From: Streptomyces viridiviolaceus | Lineage (GTDB): Bacteria; Actinomycetota; Actinomycetes; Streptomycetales; Streptomycetaceae | Direction: 5' to 3' | NCBI RefSeq assembly: GCF_014650995.1 | Contig: NZ_BMWA01000004.1 | Location: forward strand, 62,001 to 126,000 | Length of the DNA stretch: 64,000 bases | Part shown: positions 32,254 to 39,851 of the stretch, piece by piece | Numbering within the stretch: the first letter of the stretch is position 1 | Layout: each line of letters begins with the position of its first letter | Position numbers and translations under genes: made by a program | The notes under the pieces: model-generated | Told to the model about the DNA's origin: nothing | Databases searched by the model: none | The model's input: only the letters and a program-made list of their open reading frames with translations

Positions 32254-33552
32254 ATGAGCGAACCTCCTCGTTTCGACCGCGGCCACACCGACGACCTGAT
32301 GTCCTTCCTGGCCGCGAGCCCCACGCCGTACCACGCCGTGGCGAACGCCGCCGACCGGCTGGAGAAGGCCGGCTTCCGGCAGGTCGCCGAAACGGAGGCC
32401 TGGGAGGGGACGAGCGGCGGCAAGTACGTCCTGCGCGGCGGCGCGATCATCGCGTGGTACGTCCCGGAGGGCGCCGCGCCGCACACCCCCTTCCGGATCG
32501 TCGGCGCGCACACCGACTCCCCCAACCTGCGCGTGAAGCCGCGCCCCGACAGCGGGGCGCACGGCTGGCGCCAGGTCGCCGTGGAGATCTACGGCGGGCC
32601 GCTGATGAACTCCTGGCTCGACCGCGACCTGGGCCTCGCCGGCCGCCTGAGCCTGCGCGACGGCTCGACGCGCCTGGTGAACGTCGACCGGCCCCTCCTG
32701 CGCGTTCCCCAGCTCGCCATCCACATGGACCGCAACGTGTCCGCGGAGGGCCTCAAGCTCGACAAGCAGCGCCACCTCCAGCCCGTCTGGGGCCTGGGCG
32801 AGACCGTGCGCGACGGCGACCTGATCGCCTTCCTGACGGAGGAGGCGGGACTCACGCCGGGCGAGGTGACCGGCTGGGACCTGATGACCCACTCCGTGGA
32901 GCCCCCGGCGTACCTGGGACGGGACCGGGATCTGGTCGCCGGGCCGCGCATGGACAACCTGCTGTCCGTGCACGCCGGTGTGGCCGCGCTCGCGGCGGTG
33001 GCGGCGACCGGGACGGAGCTGTCGTACATCCCCGTCCTCGCCGCCTTCGACCACGAGGAGACCGGCTCCCAGTCGGACACCGGCGCGGACGGACCGCTGC
33101 TCGGCAGCGTGCTGGAACGCTCGGTGTTCGCGCGGGGCGGCTCGTACGAGGACCGGGCGAGGGCGTTCGCGGGAACGGTGTGCCTGTCGTCGGACACCGG
33201 GCACGCCGTGCACCCCAACTACGCGGAGCGGCACGACCCGACGCACCACCCGCGCGTCAACGGCGGCCCCCTCCTCAAGGTCAACGTCAACAACCGCTAC
33301 GCCACGGACGGTTCGGGCCGCGCGGTCTTCGCCGCCGCCTGCGAGAAGGCGGGCGTGCCCTTCCAGACCTTCGTCTCCAACAACTCCATGCCCTGCGGCA
33401 CGACGATCGGTCCCATCACCGCGGCCCGGCACGGCATCCGCACCGTCGACATCGGCGCGGCCATCCTGTCGATGCACAGCGCCCGGGAGTTGTGCGGCGC
33501 CGACGACCCGCACCTGCTGGCGAACTCCCTGGTGGCGTTCCTGCAGGGGTAG
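32254..33552 (+). CDS. M18-family aminopeptidase
   Basis: 432-residue dinuclear-zinc aminopeptidase of the aspartyl-aminopeptidase family, cytoplasmic. Signatures in order: FRIVGAHTDSPNLRVKPRP (first His ligand), GPRMDNLLSVHAG (bridging Asp), FDHEETGSQS (catalytic Glu pair), VCLSSDTGHAVHPNYAERHDP and IGAAILSMHSARE (last His ligand). The ATG at 32254 has TAAGG 8 nt upstream. It removes N-terminal acidic or other residues from peptides; the exact preference is not visible. Appears monocistronic. Confidence 0.93.
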   Translation: MSEPPRFDRGHTDDLMSFLAASPTPYHAVANAADRLEKAGFRQVAETEAWEGTSGGKYVLRGGAIIAWYVPEGAAPHTPFRIVGAHTDSPNLRVKPRPDSGAHGWRQVAVEIYGGPLMNSWLDRDLGLAGRLSLRDGSTRLVNVDRPLLRVPQLAIHMDRNVSAEGLKLDKQRHLQPVWGLGETVRDGDLIAFLTEEAGLTPGEVTGWDLMTHSVEPPAYLGRDRDLVAGPRMDNLLSVHAGVAALAAVAATGTELSYIPVLAAFDHEETGSQSDTGADGPLLGSVLERSVFARGGSYEDRARAFAGTVCLSSDTGHAVHPNYAERHDPTHHPRVNGGPLLKVNVNNRYATDGSGRAVFAAACEKAGVPFQTFVSNNSMPCGTTIGPITAARHGIRTVDIGAAILSMHSARELCGADDPHLLANSLVAFLQG

Positions 33553-33679
33553 GGCCCGTCCGGCGGACGAGGACCTGGAACGGCCCGCCGCGGCATGGGG
33601 GTTGACACCCGGGGTACCCGATCGGAACCGGATCGACCGGAAAGCCCGGACCGACCGGACCTACAGGGAGGCGACACTC

Positions 33680-33934
33680 ATGGGCCTCGGCGGGTGCATC
33701 ATCCTCATCGCCGTGGGAGCCATCCTCACGTTCGCGACCGACTGGGACATGCAGGGGGTCAACCTCGACCTGGTCGGCGTCATCTTCATGATCGTCGGCC
33801 TGATCGGAGTGGCGACCTTCAGCAGCATCGCCCGGCGCCGCCGCGTGGTGGTGCCGCCGACGACACCGGTCGTCGACGACCCGGCGACCCACCACCACCG
33901 CCGTGACGGTTACAGCGACGGCTACGGCGTCTGA
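33680..33934 (+). CDS. Small membrane protein (DUF6458-like)
   Basis: 84 residues with a good GGGAGG ribosome site. Two hydrophobic helices (LGGCIILIAVGAILTFATDW and VNLDLVGVIFMIVGLIGVATF) are joined by DMQGVNLD, followed by a basic linker and a His/Tyr-rich tail (HHHRRDGYSDGY). The N-terminal MGLGGCIILIAVGAIL-(F)-A pattern is a very common actinobacterial small membrane protein family of unknown function. Confidence 0.8.
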   Translation: MGLGGCIILIAVGAILTFATDWDMQGVNLDLVGVIFMIVGLIGVATFSSIARRRRVVVPPTTPVVDDPATHHHRRDGYSDGYGV

Positions 33935-33958
33935 CGCCCGCGGACCCGCGGGTGTCAG
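33931..33958. terminator. Hairpin overlapping two convergent stop codons
   Basis: CTGACGCCCGCG (33931-33942) pairs with CGCGGGTGTCAG (33947-33958) with one G-T wobble. Its arms include the TGA of the small membrane protein gene and the TGA of the convergent thioredoxin-NHL gene. A compact bidirectional terminator. Confidence 0.7.
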
Positions 33959-35820
33959 CCGTCCAGGCCGGCCAGGACCAGCGGCAGACGGTCCGCCCCC
34001 GCCTCCGTGAGGCGGACGGGCACGCCCCAGTCCTGCTGGTGCACGTGGCAGGCGGGGTACTCGCCGGCAGGATCGTCGTCGCAGGACGCGGCCATCGCCG
34101 AGACGTGCAGGACGCCCTCCGGTACGGCCGGGTCGAGTTCGAGGTCGCGGGAGAGATCGGTCCCCGCGCCCTCGCCGGCGCGCAGCAGCTCCGGCGGGGT
34201 GGACGAGACCAGGAGGCGGGTCGAGGGGCCGTAGCGGGTGTCGAGTTTCTGGCCCGCGGGCGCATGGAAGATCACGTCCAGCCGCAGCGTGCCCGGGGCG
34301 ACCTCCGTCGCCGTCCGCTGGGTGCGGTGGGCGACCGCCTCCACCCGCACCGCCTCCTCCGGCAGCCGCAGCCGGGTCAGCCGGTGCCGGGCCGACTCCA
34401 CGACCACGATGTCGTCGCCGGCCAGGACCGCGTCGCTCGGTTCGCGCAGGTCCGTGGCCAGCGTGGTGACCTCGCCGCTCGCCGGGTCGTAGCGGCGCAG
34501 GGCGTGGTTGTAGGTGTCGCTGACGGCCACCGAGCCGTCGGGCAGCGCGGTGACGCCCAGCGGGTGCTGGAGCAGCGCCTGCTCGGCGGCGCCGTCCCGG
34601 TGCCCGAAGTCGAACAGGCCGGTGCCGACGGCCGTGTGCACGGCGCCGTCGGGGTCCACCCAGCGCAGGGCGGACGTCTCGGAGTCGGCGACCCAGAGCC
34701 GCTCGGGCGTGGCCGCGAGCCCGGACGGCTGCGCGAACCAGGCCTCGCCGCCGGGGCCGTCGACGAGCCCCTCGTTGGTCGTGCCCGCGGTGACGGCGAC
34801 GGTCCCTCCCCCAGTGCCGGAAGCCTGGGAGGTGCCCCCAGCGGGGTCGTACGCCCAGAGCTGGTGCACGCCGGCCATGGCGATCCACACCTTGCCGTTC
34901 CACCACGCCACGTCCCAGGGCGAGGAGAGGCTGACCTCCCGCGCCGGTCCCGACGCGGGCTCGCCCTGCATCCACTGACGGCCGGTGCCGGCCAGGGTGG
35001 TGACCTCGCCCGAGGCCGGGTCGAGGCGGCGCAGGGCGTGGTTGACCGTGTCGGCGACGACCACCGAACCGTCCTCTAGGAGGGCGAGACCCTGCGGCTC
35101 GCTGAAGGCTGCGGACTCCGCGGAGCCGTCAACGAAGCCGCGCGCCCCGGACCCGATGCGCCGCACGACACTCTCCCCGTCCGCGGCCAGCTCCACCAGC
35201 TGATGCCGGGTGGTGTCGCTGACCAGGAAGTTCCCGGACGGCAGCAGCAGCGCCTTGCCGGGGAAGCGCAGGCTGGTCGGCTCCGGCTCCGGCGCCACGT
35301 ACGGCCCGTCACCGCGCCGCAGGGTGCCCTTCGCCGCGTGCTCGGCCTCCAGCTCCTCCACCAGCCGCTCGATGGCGTGCGCGTGCCCCTCGCCGGCGTG
35401 CTGGGCGACGACGTACCCCTCCGGGTCGATGACGACCAGCGTCGGCCAGGCCCGCACCGCATACTGCTTCCAGGTGGCCAGCTCCGGGTCGTCCAGCACC
35501 GGGTGCTCCACCCCGTAGCGCTCGACGGCGTCGACGACCGCCTGGTGCTCGGCCTCGTGCACGAACTTCGGCGAGTGCACACCGACGATCACGACCGTGT
35601 CCCGGTGCTTCTCCTCCAGCTCACGGAGCTCGTCGAGGACGTGCAGGCAGTTGATGCAGCAGAAGGTCCAGAAATCAGCGACGACGATCTTGCCCCGCAG
35701 GTCGGCGAGGGTGAGCTCGGTGCCTCCGGTGTTCAGCCAGCCGCCCTTGCCGATCAGCTCGGGGGCACGGACACGGACACGTCGGGGAGCGGGCGCGGGC
35801 GCCGGGGCGGCATCGTTCAT
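33955..35820 (-). CDS. Thioredoxin-like/NHL-repeat protein (NHLRC2 type)
   Basis: 621 residues. The N-terminal ~170 form a TlpA/thioredoxin-like domain (LRGKIVVADFWTFCCINCLHVL, with Cys55-x-x-Cys58; HRDTVVIVGVHSPKF; WPTLVVIDPEG). The rest is an NHL beta-propeller (LPSGNFLVSDTTRHQLVEL, LEDGSVVVADTVNHALRRLDP, LPDGSVAVSDTYNHALRRYDP). This matches the NHLRC2 family found from bacteria to humans. There is no signal peptide, so it is probably cytoplasmic. A palindromic Streptomyces repeat is embedded in frame at 34801-34840, creating GGTSQASGTGGGT in a propeller loop. Convergent with the small membrane protein gene. Confidence 0.92.
   Translation of the reverse strand: MNDAAPAPAPAPRRVRVRAPELIGKGGWLNTGGTELTLADLRGKIVVADFWTFCCINCLHVLDELRELEEKHRDTVVIVGVHSPKFVHEAEHQAVVDAVERYGVEHPVLDDPELATWKQYAVRAWPTLVVIDPEGYVVAQHAGEGHAHAIERLVEELEAEHAAKGTLRRGDGPYVAPEPEPTSLRFPGKALLLPSGNFLVSDTTRHQLVELAADGESVVRRIGSGARGFVDGSAESAAFSEPQGLALLEDGSVVVADTVNHALRRLDPASGEVTTLAGTGRQWMQGEPASGPAREVSLSSPWDVAWWNGKVWIAMAGVHQLWAYDPAGGTSQASGTGGGTVAVTAGTTNEGLVDGPGGEAWFAQPSGLAATPERLWVADSETSALRWVDPDGAVHTAVGTGLFDFGHRDGAAEQALLQHPLGVTALPDGSVAVSDTYNHALRRYDPASGEVTTLATDLREPSDAVLAGDDIVVVESARHRLTRLRLPEEAVRVEAVAHRTQRTATEVAPGTLRLDVIFHAPAGQKLDTRYGPSTRLLVSSTPPELLRAGEGAGTDLSRDLELDPAVPEGVLHVSAMAASCDDDPAGEYPACHVHQQDWGVPVRLTEAGADRLPLVLAGLDG
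34801..34840. repeat. Streptomyces-type CTCCCCCA palindromic repeat, copy 1 (intragenic)
   Basis: CCTCCCCCAGT...CTGGGAGGTGCCCCC forms an imperfect hairpin around a short GC spacer. Related elements are at 38774 and 39741. This copy is inside the thioredoxin-NHL coding sequence and keeps its frame. Confidence 0.75.
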
Positions 35821-35914
35821 GGTTCCAAGGGTGCCATCCGGTCGTGACCGACCGGATCACGGTCCCGCGGCCGAAAAGCGCAGCGCGGCGGGCGGCCGGT
35901 GGGCACGGGGCCTC

Positions 35915-36319
35915 TCAGGAAGCACCCTGGGCCAGCGCGTGTCCGGTCGTCGCGTCCACATGGTCCGGCACCTCCTCGTGCCGGTCGCCGACGGTGAGGG
36001 TGCCGGTCGGTTCGAGCAGCAGGATGGCCGTGGGGACGGGGGCGTACGGCTTGTGTTCCGTGCCGCGCGGGACCGTGAAGACCGAGCCCTTCGGCAGGAC
36101 GACCGAGCGCTCGCCGGCCGGCTCGCGCAGGGCGATGTGGAGCTCGCCGTCGAGGACGAGGAAGAACTCGTCGGTGTGGTCGTGCACGTGCCAGACATGG
36201 TCGCCCTCGACCTTGGCGATGCGGACGTCGTAGTCGTTGACGGCGGTGACGACACGGGGGCTCCACTGCTCCGTGAAGGAGGCGAGGGCGGAGGCGAGCG
36301 AGATCGGTTCCTGGGTCAT
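35915..36319 (-). CDS. Single-domain cupin protein
   Basis: 134 residues forming one cupin barrel. Motif 1 is HVWHVHDHTDEFFLVLDGEL (His/His/Glu metal ligands) and motif 2 is LPKGSVFTVPRGTEHKPYA (His ligand). Reaction unknown; such stand-alone cupins can be isomerases, dioxygenases or sensors. Divergent from the GlxA-type regulator across 52 bp containing a perfect palindrome, which suggests the regulator controls it. Confidence 0.85.
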   Translation of the reverse strand: MTQEPISLASALASFTEQWSPRVVTAVNDYDVRIAKVEGDHVWHVHDHTDEFFLVLDGELHIALREPAGERSVVLPKGSVFTVPRGTEHKPYAPVPTAILLLEPTGTLTVGDRHEEVPDHVDATTGHALAQGAS

Positions 36320-36344
36320 GCGGTCATCGTCGGGGATGCCGCGC

Positions 36345-36358
36345 CACTCGTACGAGTG
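36345..36358. promoter_or_regulatory. Perfect palindrome between cupin and GlxA-type regulator genes
   Basis: CACTCGTACGAGTG, a 14-bp perfect dyad, lies in the 52-bp divergent gap, 14 bp before the regulator's ATG. Candidate operator for autoregulation and cupin control. Confidence 0.5.
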
Positions 36359-36371
36359 CTAGGAATCGCAT

Positions 36372-37376
36372 ATGCCGCAAGGATCCTCTCATCCCGTCCG
36401 CCCGCACCGCGTCGCCGTGATCGTCGACGAGGGCACCAACCCGTTCGAGGTCGGCTGCGCCACCGAGATGTTCGGGCTGCCACGCCCCGAGCTGGGGCTC
36501 CCGGGACCGTTGTACGAGGTGACGCTGTGCACGCCGACGCCGCGGGTGCGGATGAACCACGGGTTCTTCACGCTCACCGACGTGCCGGGACTGGACGCCG
36601 TGGACGACGCGGACACGCTCGTCGTGCCTGGCCGGCCGGACAACGTCGTGCCGCGCGGCCCCGCCGTGCTGGACGCGATCCGGCGCACGCACGCACGCGG
36701 CGCCCGTGTGATGAGCCTGTGCACCGGCAGCTTCGCACTCGCCGAGGCCGGGCTCCTGGACGGGCGGCGGGCCGCGACGCACTGGCTGTGGGCGGACTCC
36801 TTCCGCCGGCTGCACCCGCGCGTGTTGCTCGAACCCGACGTGCTGTTCGTGGACGACGGCGACGTCCTCACCGCCGCGGGCAGCGCGGCGGCACTGGACC
36901 TCGGGCTGCACATCTGGCGCCGGGACCACGGCGCCGAGATCGCGAACGCCGTCTCCCGGCGGCTGGTGTTCGCCGCGCACCGCGACGGCGGCCAGCGGCA
37001 GTTCGTGGAGCGGCCGGTGCCAAAGGTGCCGGACGAGTCGCTCGGGCCCCTGCTGGCGTGGGCGCAGGAGCGGCTGGGCGAGCCGCTGACCGTGGCGGAT
37101 CTGGCGGCGCGCGCGGCGGTGTCCCCGGCGACGCTGCACCGGCGGTTCCGGGCGCAGCTGGGGACCACGCCCCTCGCCTGGCTGACCGCCGAGCGCGTGA
37201 CCCTCGCGCGGCGGCTGATCGAGCGGGGGGAGGAGCGGCTGGACGTGGTGGCGGCCCGCAGTGGGCTGGGGACCGCCGCGAACCTCAGGGCGCGGCTGCG
37301 ACGCGAGACCGGGCTCAGCCCGTCGGCCTACCGGCGGCGTTTCGGGGCGGGCACGGGGGAACCGGTCACGTCATGA
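36372..37376 (+). CDS. GlxA-family AraC-type regulator (DJ-1/PfpI + HTH)
   Basis: 334 residues. The N-terminal DJ-1/PfpI-like domain (~10-190; HRVAVIVDEGTNPFEVGCATEMF, GARVMSLCTGSFALAEAGLLDG with the elbow Cys at 117) is followed by an AraC-type double HTH (~225-325; LGEPLTVADLAARAAVSPATLHRRFRAQLGTTPLAWL, GLGTAANLRARLRRETGLSPSAYRRRF). GlxA-like regulators control galactose-oxidase-like or small-metabolite genes in Streptomyces. The gene overlaps the following LURP-one gene by 4 bp (ATGA), so the two are co-translated. Confidence 0.92.
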   Translation: MPQGSSHPVRPHRVAVIVDEGTNPFEVGCATEMFGLPRPELGLPGPLYEVTLCTPTPRVRMNHGFFTLTDVPGLDAVDDADTLVVPGRPDNVVPRGPAVLDAIRRTHARGARVMSLCTGSFALAEAGLLDGRRAATHWLWADSFRRLHPRVLLEPDVLFVDDGDVLTAAGSAAALDLGLHIWRRDHGAEIANAVSRRLVFAAHRDGGQRQFVERPVPKVPDESLGPLLAWAQERLGEPLTVADLAARAAVSPATLHRRFRAQLGTTPLAWLTAERVTLARRLIERGEERLDVVAARSGLGTAANLRARLRRETGLSPSAYRRRFGAGTGEPVTS

Positions 37377-37879
37377 GATTCCTCGTGTACGACCGGCTCC
37401 TGGGCTTCGGCGACGACTACTGGATCGAGGACGCCGAGGGCAACAAGGCGTACCTCGTCGACGGCAAGGCGATGCGGCTGCGGGACACCTGGGAGCTGAA
37501 GGACGCCCAGGGGCGGGTACTGATCGACATCCACCAGAAGATGTTCGCCCTGCGGGACACCATGGTGATCGAGCGGGGCGGTGAGCCGCTGGCGACGATC
37601 AGGCGGAAGCGGCTCTCCCTGCTGCGCAACCACTACCGGGTGCTGCTGGCCGACGGAACCGAGCTGGACGTCAGCGGCCGGATCCTCGACCGCGAGTTCG
37701 CCATCGAGTACGACGGTGAGCTGCTGGCCGTCGCCTCGCGGCGGTGGCTGACCGTCCGGGACACCTACGGCGTGGACGTCGTCCGGGACGACGCGGACCC
37801 GGCGCTGCTGATCGCCCTGACGGTGTGCGTGATCCACCTGTCGGAGAAGGAGCGGGAGAAGGAGGCTGAGGACGGCTGA
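37373..37879 (+). CDS. LURP-one-related family protein
   Basis: 168 residues; start overlaps the regulator stop (ATGA). The sequence MRFLVYDRLLGFGDDYWIEDAEGNKAYLVDGKAMRLRDTWELKD followed by repeated strand pairs (LIDIHQKMFALRDTMVIERGG, YDGELLAVASRRWL) is the Tubby-like LURP-one beta-barrel fold, also related to scramblase domains. A Glu/Lys-rich C-terminal tail ends the protein. Function in bacteria is unknown; coupling to a GlxA-type regulator is the only clue. Confidence 0.88.
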   Translation: MRFLVYDRLLGFGDDYWIEDAEGNKAYLVDGKAMRLRDTWELKDAQGRVLIDIHQKMFALRDTMVIERGGEPLATIRRKRLSLLRNHYRVLLADGTELDVSGRILDREFAIEYDGELLAVASRRWLTVRDTYGVDVVRDDADPALLIALTVCVIHLSEKEREKEAEDG

Positions 37880-37889
37880 GCCGGCGCCC

Positions 37890-38684
37890 TCACCGGCGCG
37901 GCGGCTCCAGGCCCAGCACCCGGTCCTTCAGCGCCGGGAACTGCTCCCGGGTCTTCGCCACCTTCGCCGGGTCGAACTCCACGGTGAGGACCTCCTCGTC
38001 CGGGCCGGCCTCCGCCAGCACCTCGCCCCAGGGGTCGACCACGATCGAGTGACCGGCCTGCGGAACCCCGGCGTGCGTCCCGGCCGTTCCGCAGGCGAGG
38101 ACGAACGCCTGGTTCTCCACCGCCCGTGCCCGGGCCAGGAGTGTCCAGTGGGACCGGCGGCGCTCCGGCCAGCCCGCCGGGACGACGAGGGTCTCGGCAC
38201 CGGCGTCGACGAGGCCGCGGAAGAGTTCGGGGAAGCGGAGGTCGTAACAGGTCGCGACGCCGAGGGTGGTCCGGGGCAGACGGACCGTCACCAGCTCGTG
38301 TCCCGCGCCCATCAGCACGGCCTCGCCCTTGTCGAAGCCGAACCGGTGGATCTTGCGGTAGGCGGCGGCGAGGTCGCCGGAGGGGGAGAAGAGGAGGGAG
38401 GTGTTGTAGAGCTGTCCGTCGGCGGCGCGCTCGGGGACGGACCCCGCGTGCAGCCACACGCCGGTGTCACTCGCGGCCTTGGCCATCGCCTCGAACGTCG
38501 GGCCCCGAAGCGCCTCGGCCTCGGCACCGAACTCCTCGAAGGCGAAGGCACCCGTGGTCCACAGCTCCGGCAGGACGACGAGATCGGCGCCCTCCTGCTG
38601 ACGTACCAGCGACGCCACCCGTAGGCGGCGCGCTTCAACCGTTTCGTCCTCGTTCACGGCGATCTGGATCAAAGAGGCGCGCAC
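37890..38684 (-). CDS. Carbon-nitrogen (nitrilase-superfamily) hydrolase
   Basis: 264 residues from the GTG at 38684 (VRASLIQIAV). Nitrilase superfamily catalytic triad: Glu in DLVVLPELWTTG, Lys in YRKIHRFGFD and Cys in GVATCYDLRFPELFR. It also has the NIT-type segment LVVPAGWPERRRSHWTLLARARAVENQ. The DLRFPELFR and W-P-x-x-R pattern resembles Nit2/omega-amidase and YafV-type amidases acting on alpha-keto amides; the substrate is not certain. Convergent with the LURP-one gene, 10 bp apart. Confidence 0.9.
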   Translation of the reverse strand: MRASLIQIAVNEDETVEARRLRVASLVRQQEGADLVVLPELWTTGAFAFEEFGAEAEALRGPTFEAMAKAASDTGVWLHAGSVPERAADGQLYNTSLLFSPSGDLAAAYRKIHRFGFDKGEAVLMGAGHELVTVRLPRTTLGVATCYDLRFPELFRGLVDAGAETLVVPAGWPERRRSHWTLLARARAVENQAFVLACGTAGTHAGVPQAGHSIVVDPWGEVLAEAGPDEEVLTVEFDPAKVAKTREQFPALKDRVLGLEPPRR

Positions 38685-38773
38685 ACTACCACCGTCCTGG
38701 CATTCGAGCCGTCCACACGGGCCTACGATCGTCACACGAAAGCACTGCCGGGGTGCCGCACAGCAGCGTAACT

Positions 38774-38820
38774 TGGGGGTCCCGCCGGCTCGAGCACAGC
38801 CGAGAGCTGGGGGAGTCCCA
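38774..38820. repeat. Streptomyces-type CTCCCCCA palindromic repeat, copy 2
   Basis: TTGGGGGTCCC...CTGGGGGAGTCCCAAG with an inner CGGCT/AGCCG arm (GCCGGCTCGAGCACAGCCGAGAG). It lies in the divergent gap between the nitrilase-family gene and the mycothiol-dependent isomerase-family gene and may act as a mobile hairpin or transcript structure. Confidence 0.8.
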
Positions 38821-38902
38821 AGACCGCGCCGACCGCAGCCACCTCCCACTGGCACCGCCGCCACAACCTGCCCGTGTACCGACCGCCGAGGGGTCCCGTT
38901 CC

Positions 38903-39727
38903 GTGAGTCTGCATCCCACCCTCCAGCCCTACGCCGACGCCTGGACTCACTCCATCGAGGCGATATCCGAGCTGGTCCAGCCCCTTGCGGAGGCGGAGTG
39001 GAACCGCCGCACTCCCTGCCCGGGCTGGTCGGTGCGGGACGTCGTCTCGCACGTCATGGGCCTGGACTCCGAGATGCTCGGCGACCCGCGCCCCATCCAC
39101 ACCCTCCCGCGCGACCTGTTCCACGTCACCAACGACCACCAGCGTTACATGGAGATGCAGGTCGACGTCCGCCGCCACCACACGGCGCCGGAGATGACGT
39201 CCGAGCTGGAGTACATGGTCATCCGGCGCAACCGGCAGCTGCGGAACGAGTCGCGGGACCCGGACACGAAGGTGCGCGGCCCGCTCGGCACCGAGCTGAC
39301 CCTGGCGGAGTCCATGCGCCGTCACGCCTTCGACGTGTGGGTCCACGAACAGGACCTGCGCACGGCCCTCGGCCGCCCCGGCAACCTCGACTCCCCCGGC
39401 GCGCACGTCACCCGTGACGTGCTGCTCGCCGAGCTCCCGCACGTCGTCGCCGAGAAGGCGGACGCGCCGCGCAGCTCGGCCGTGGTCTTCGACGTCCACG
39501 GACCGGTCGAGTTCCTGCGCACGATCCGCGTCGACATCCAGGGCCGCGGCACCCTGGAGACGGCCCCCGCGCTCGGCCCGGCCGCCACCCTCACCCTCGA
39601 CTGGGAGACCTACGTCCGCCTTGCCTGCGGACGGGTCACCCCGGAGGCGGCGGCCGACCGCATCAAGACGGAGGGCGACCCGGACCTGACGGCGGCGATC
39701 CTCAGGAACTTCACGGTGACGCCCTAG
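38903..39727 (+). CDS. Maleylpyruvate isomerase-family (mycothiol-dependent) protein
   Basis: 274 residues from a GTG start. The N-terminal DinB-like four-helix domain of the mycothiol-dependent maleylpyruvate isomerase family is recognisable in WNRRTPCPGWSVRDVVSHVMGLDSEM, with a metal-ligand His in SHV. A second ligand cluster is RRHAFDVWVHEQDLR, and a C-terminal SCP2/MDMPI-C-like domain follows (TLTLDWETYVRLACGRV). The substrate is unknown; mycothiol use is inferred from the family. Confidence 0.85.
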   Translation: MSLHPTLQPYADAWTHSIEAISELVQPLAEAEWNRRTPCPGWSVRDVVSHVMGLDSEMLGDPRPIHTLPRDLFHVTNDHQRYMEMQVDVRRHHTAPEMTSELEYMVIRRNRQLRNESRDPDTKVRGPLGTELTLAESMRRHAFDVWVHEQDLRTALGRPGNLDSPGAHVTRDVLLAELPHVVAEKADAPRSSAVVFDVHGPVEFLRTIRVDIQGRGTLETAPALGPAATLTLDWETYVRLACGRVTPEAAADRIKTEGDPDLTAAILRNFTVTP

Positions 39728-39740
39728 CTGCGGGCAGTCG

Positions 39741-39780
39741 TGCCTCCCCCAAGTGCCTGAACGGCCTGGGAGGTAACCCC
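39741..39780. repeat. Streptomyces-type CTCCCCCA palindromic repeat, copy 3
   Basis: GCCTCCCCCAAGTGCCTG followed by CCTGGGAGGTAACCCC, a hairpin in the 124-bp gap between convergent genes, where it probably doubles as a terminator. It shares its core with the copies at 34801 and 38774. Confidence 0.75.
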
Positions 39781-39851
39781 AGGGGCGGCACGGGTGGGCG
39801 CAGCGGCACCCCGTGACGCCGGGCCGCGCGACCCACCCCCGCCCCGGGCGC

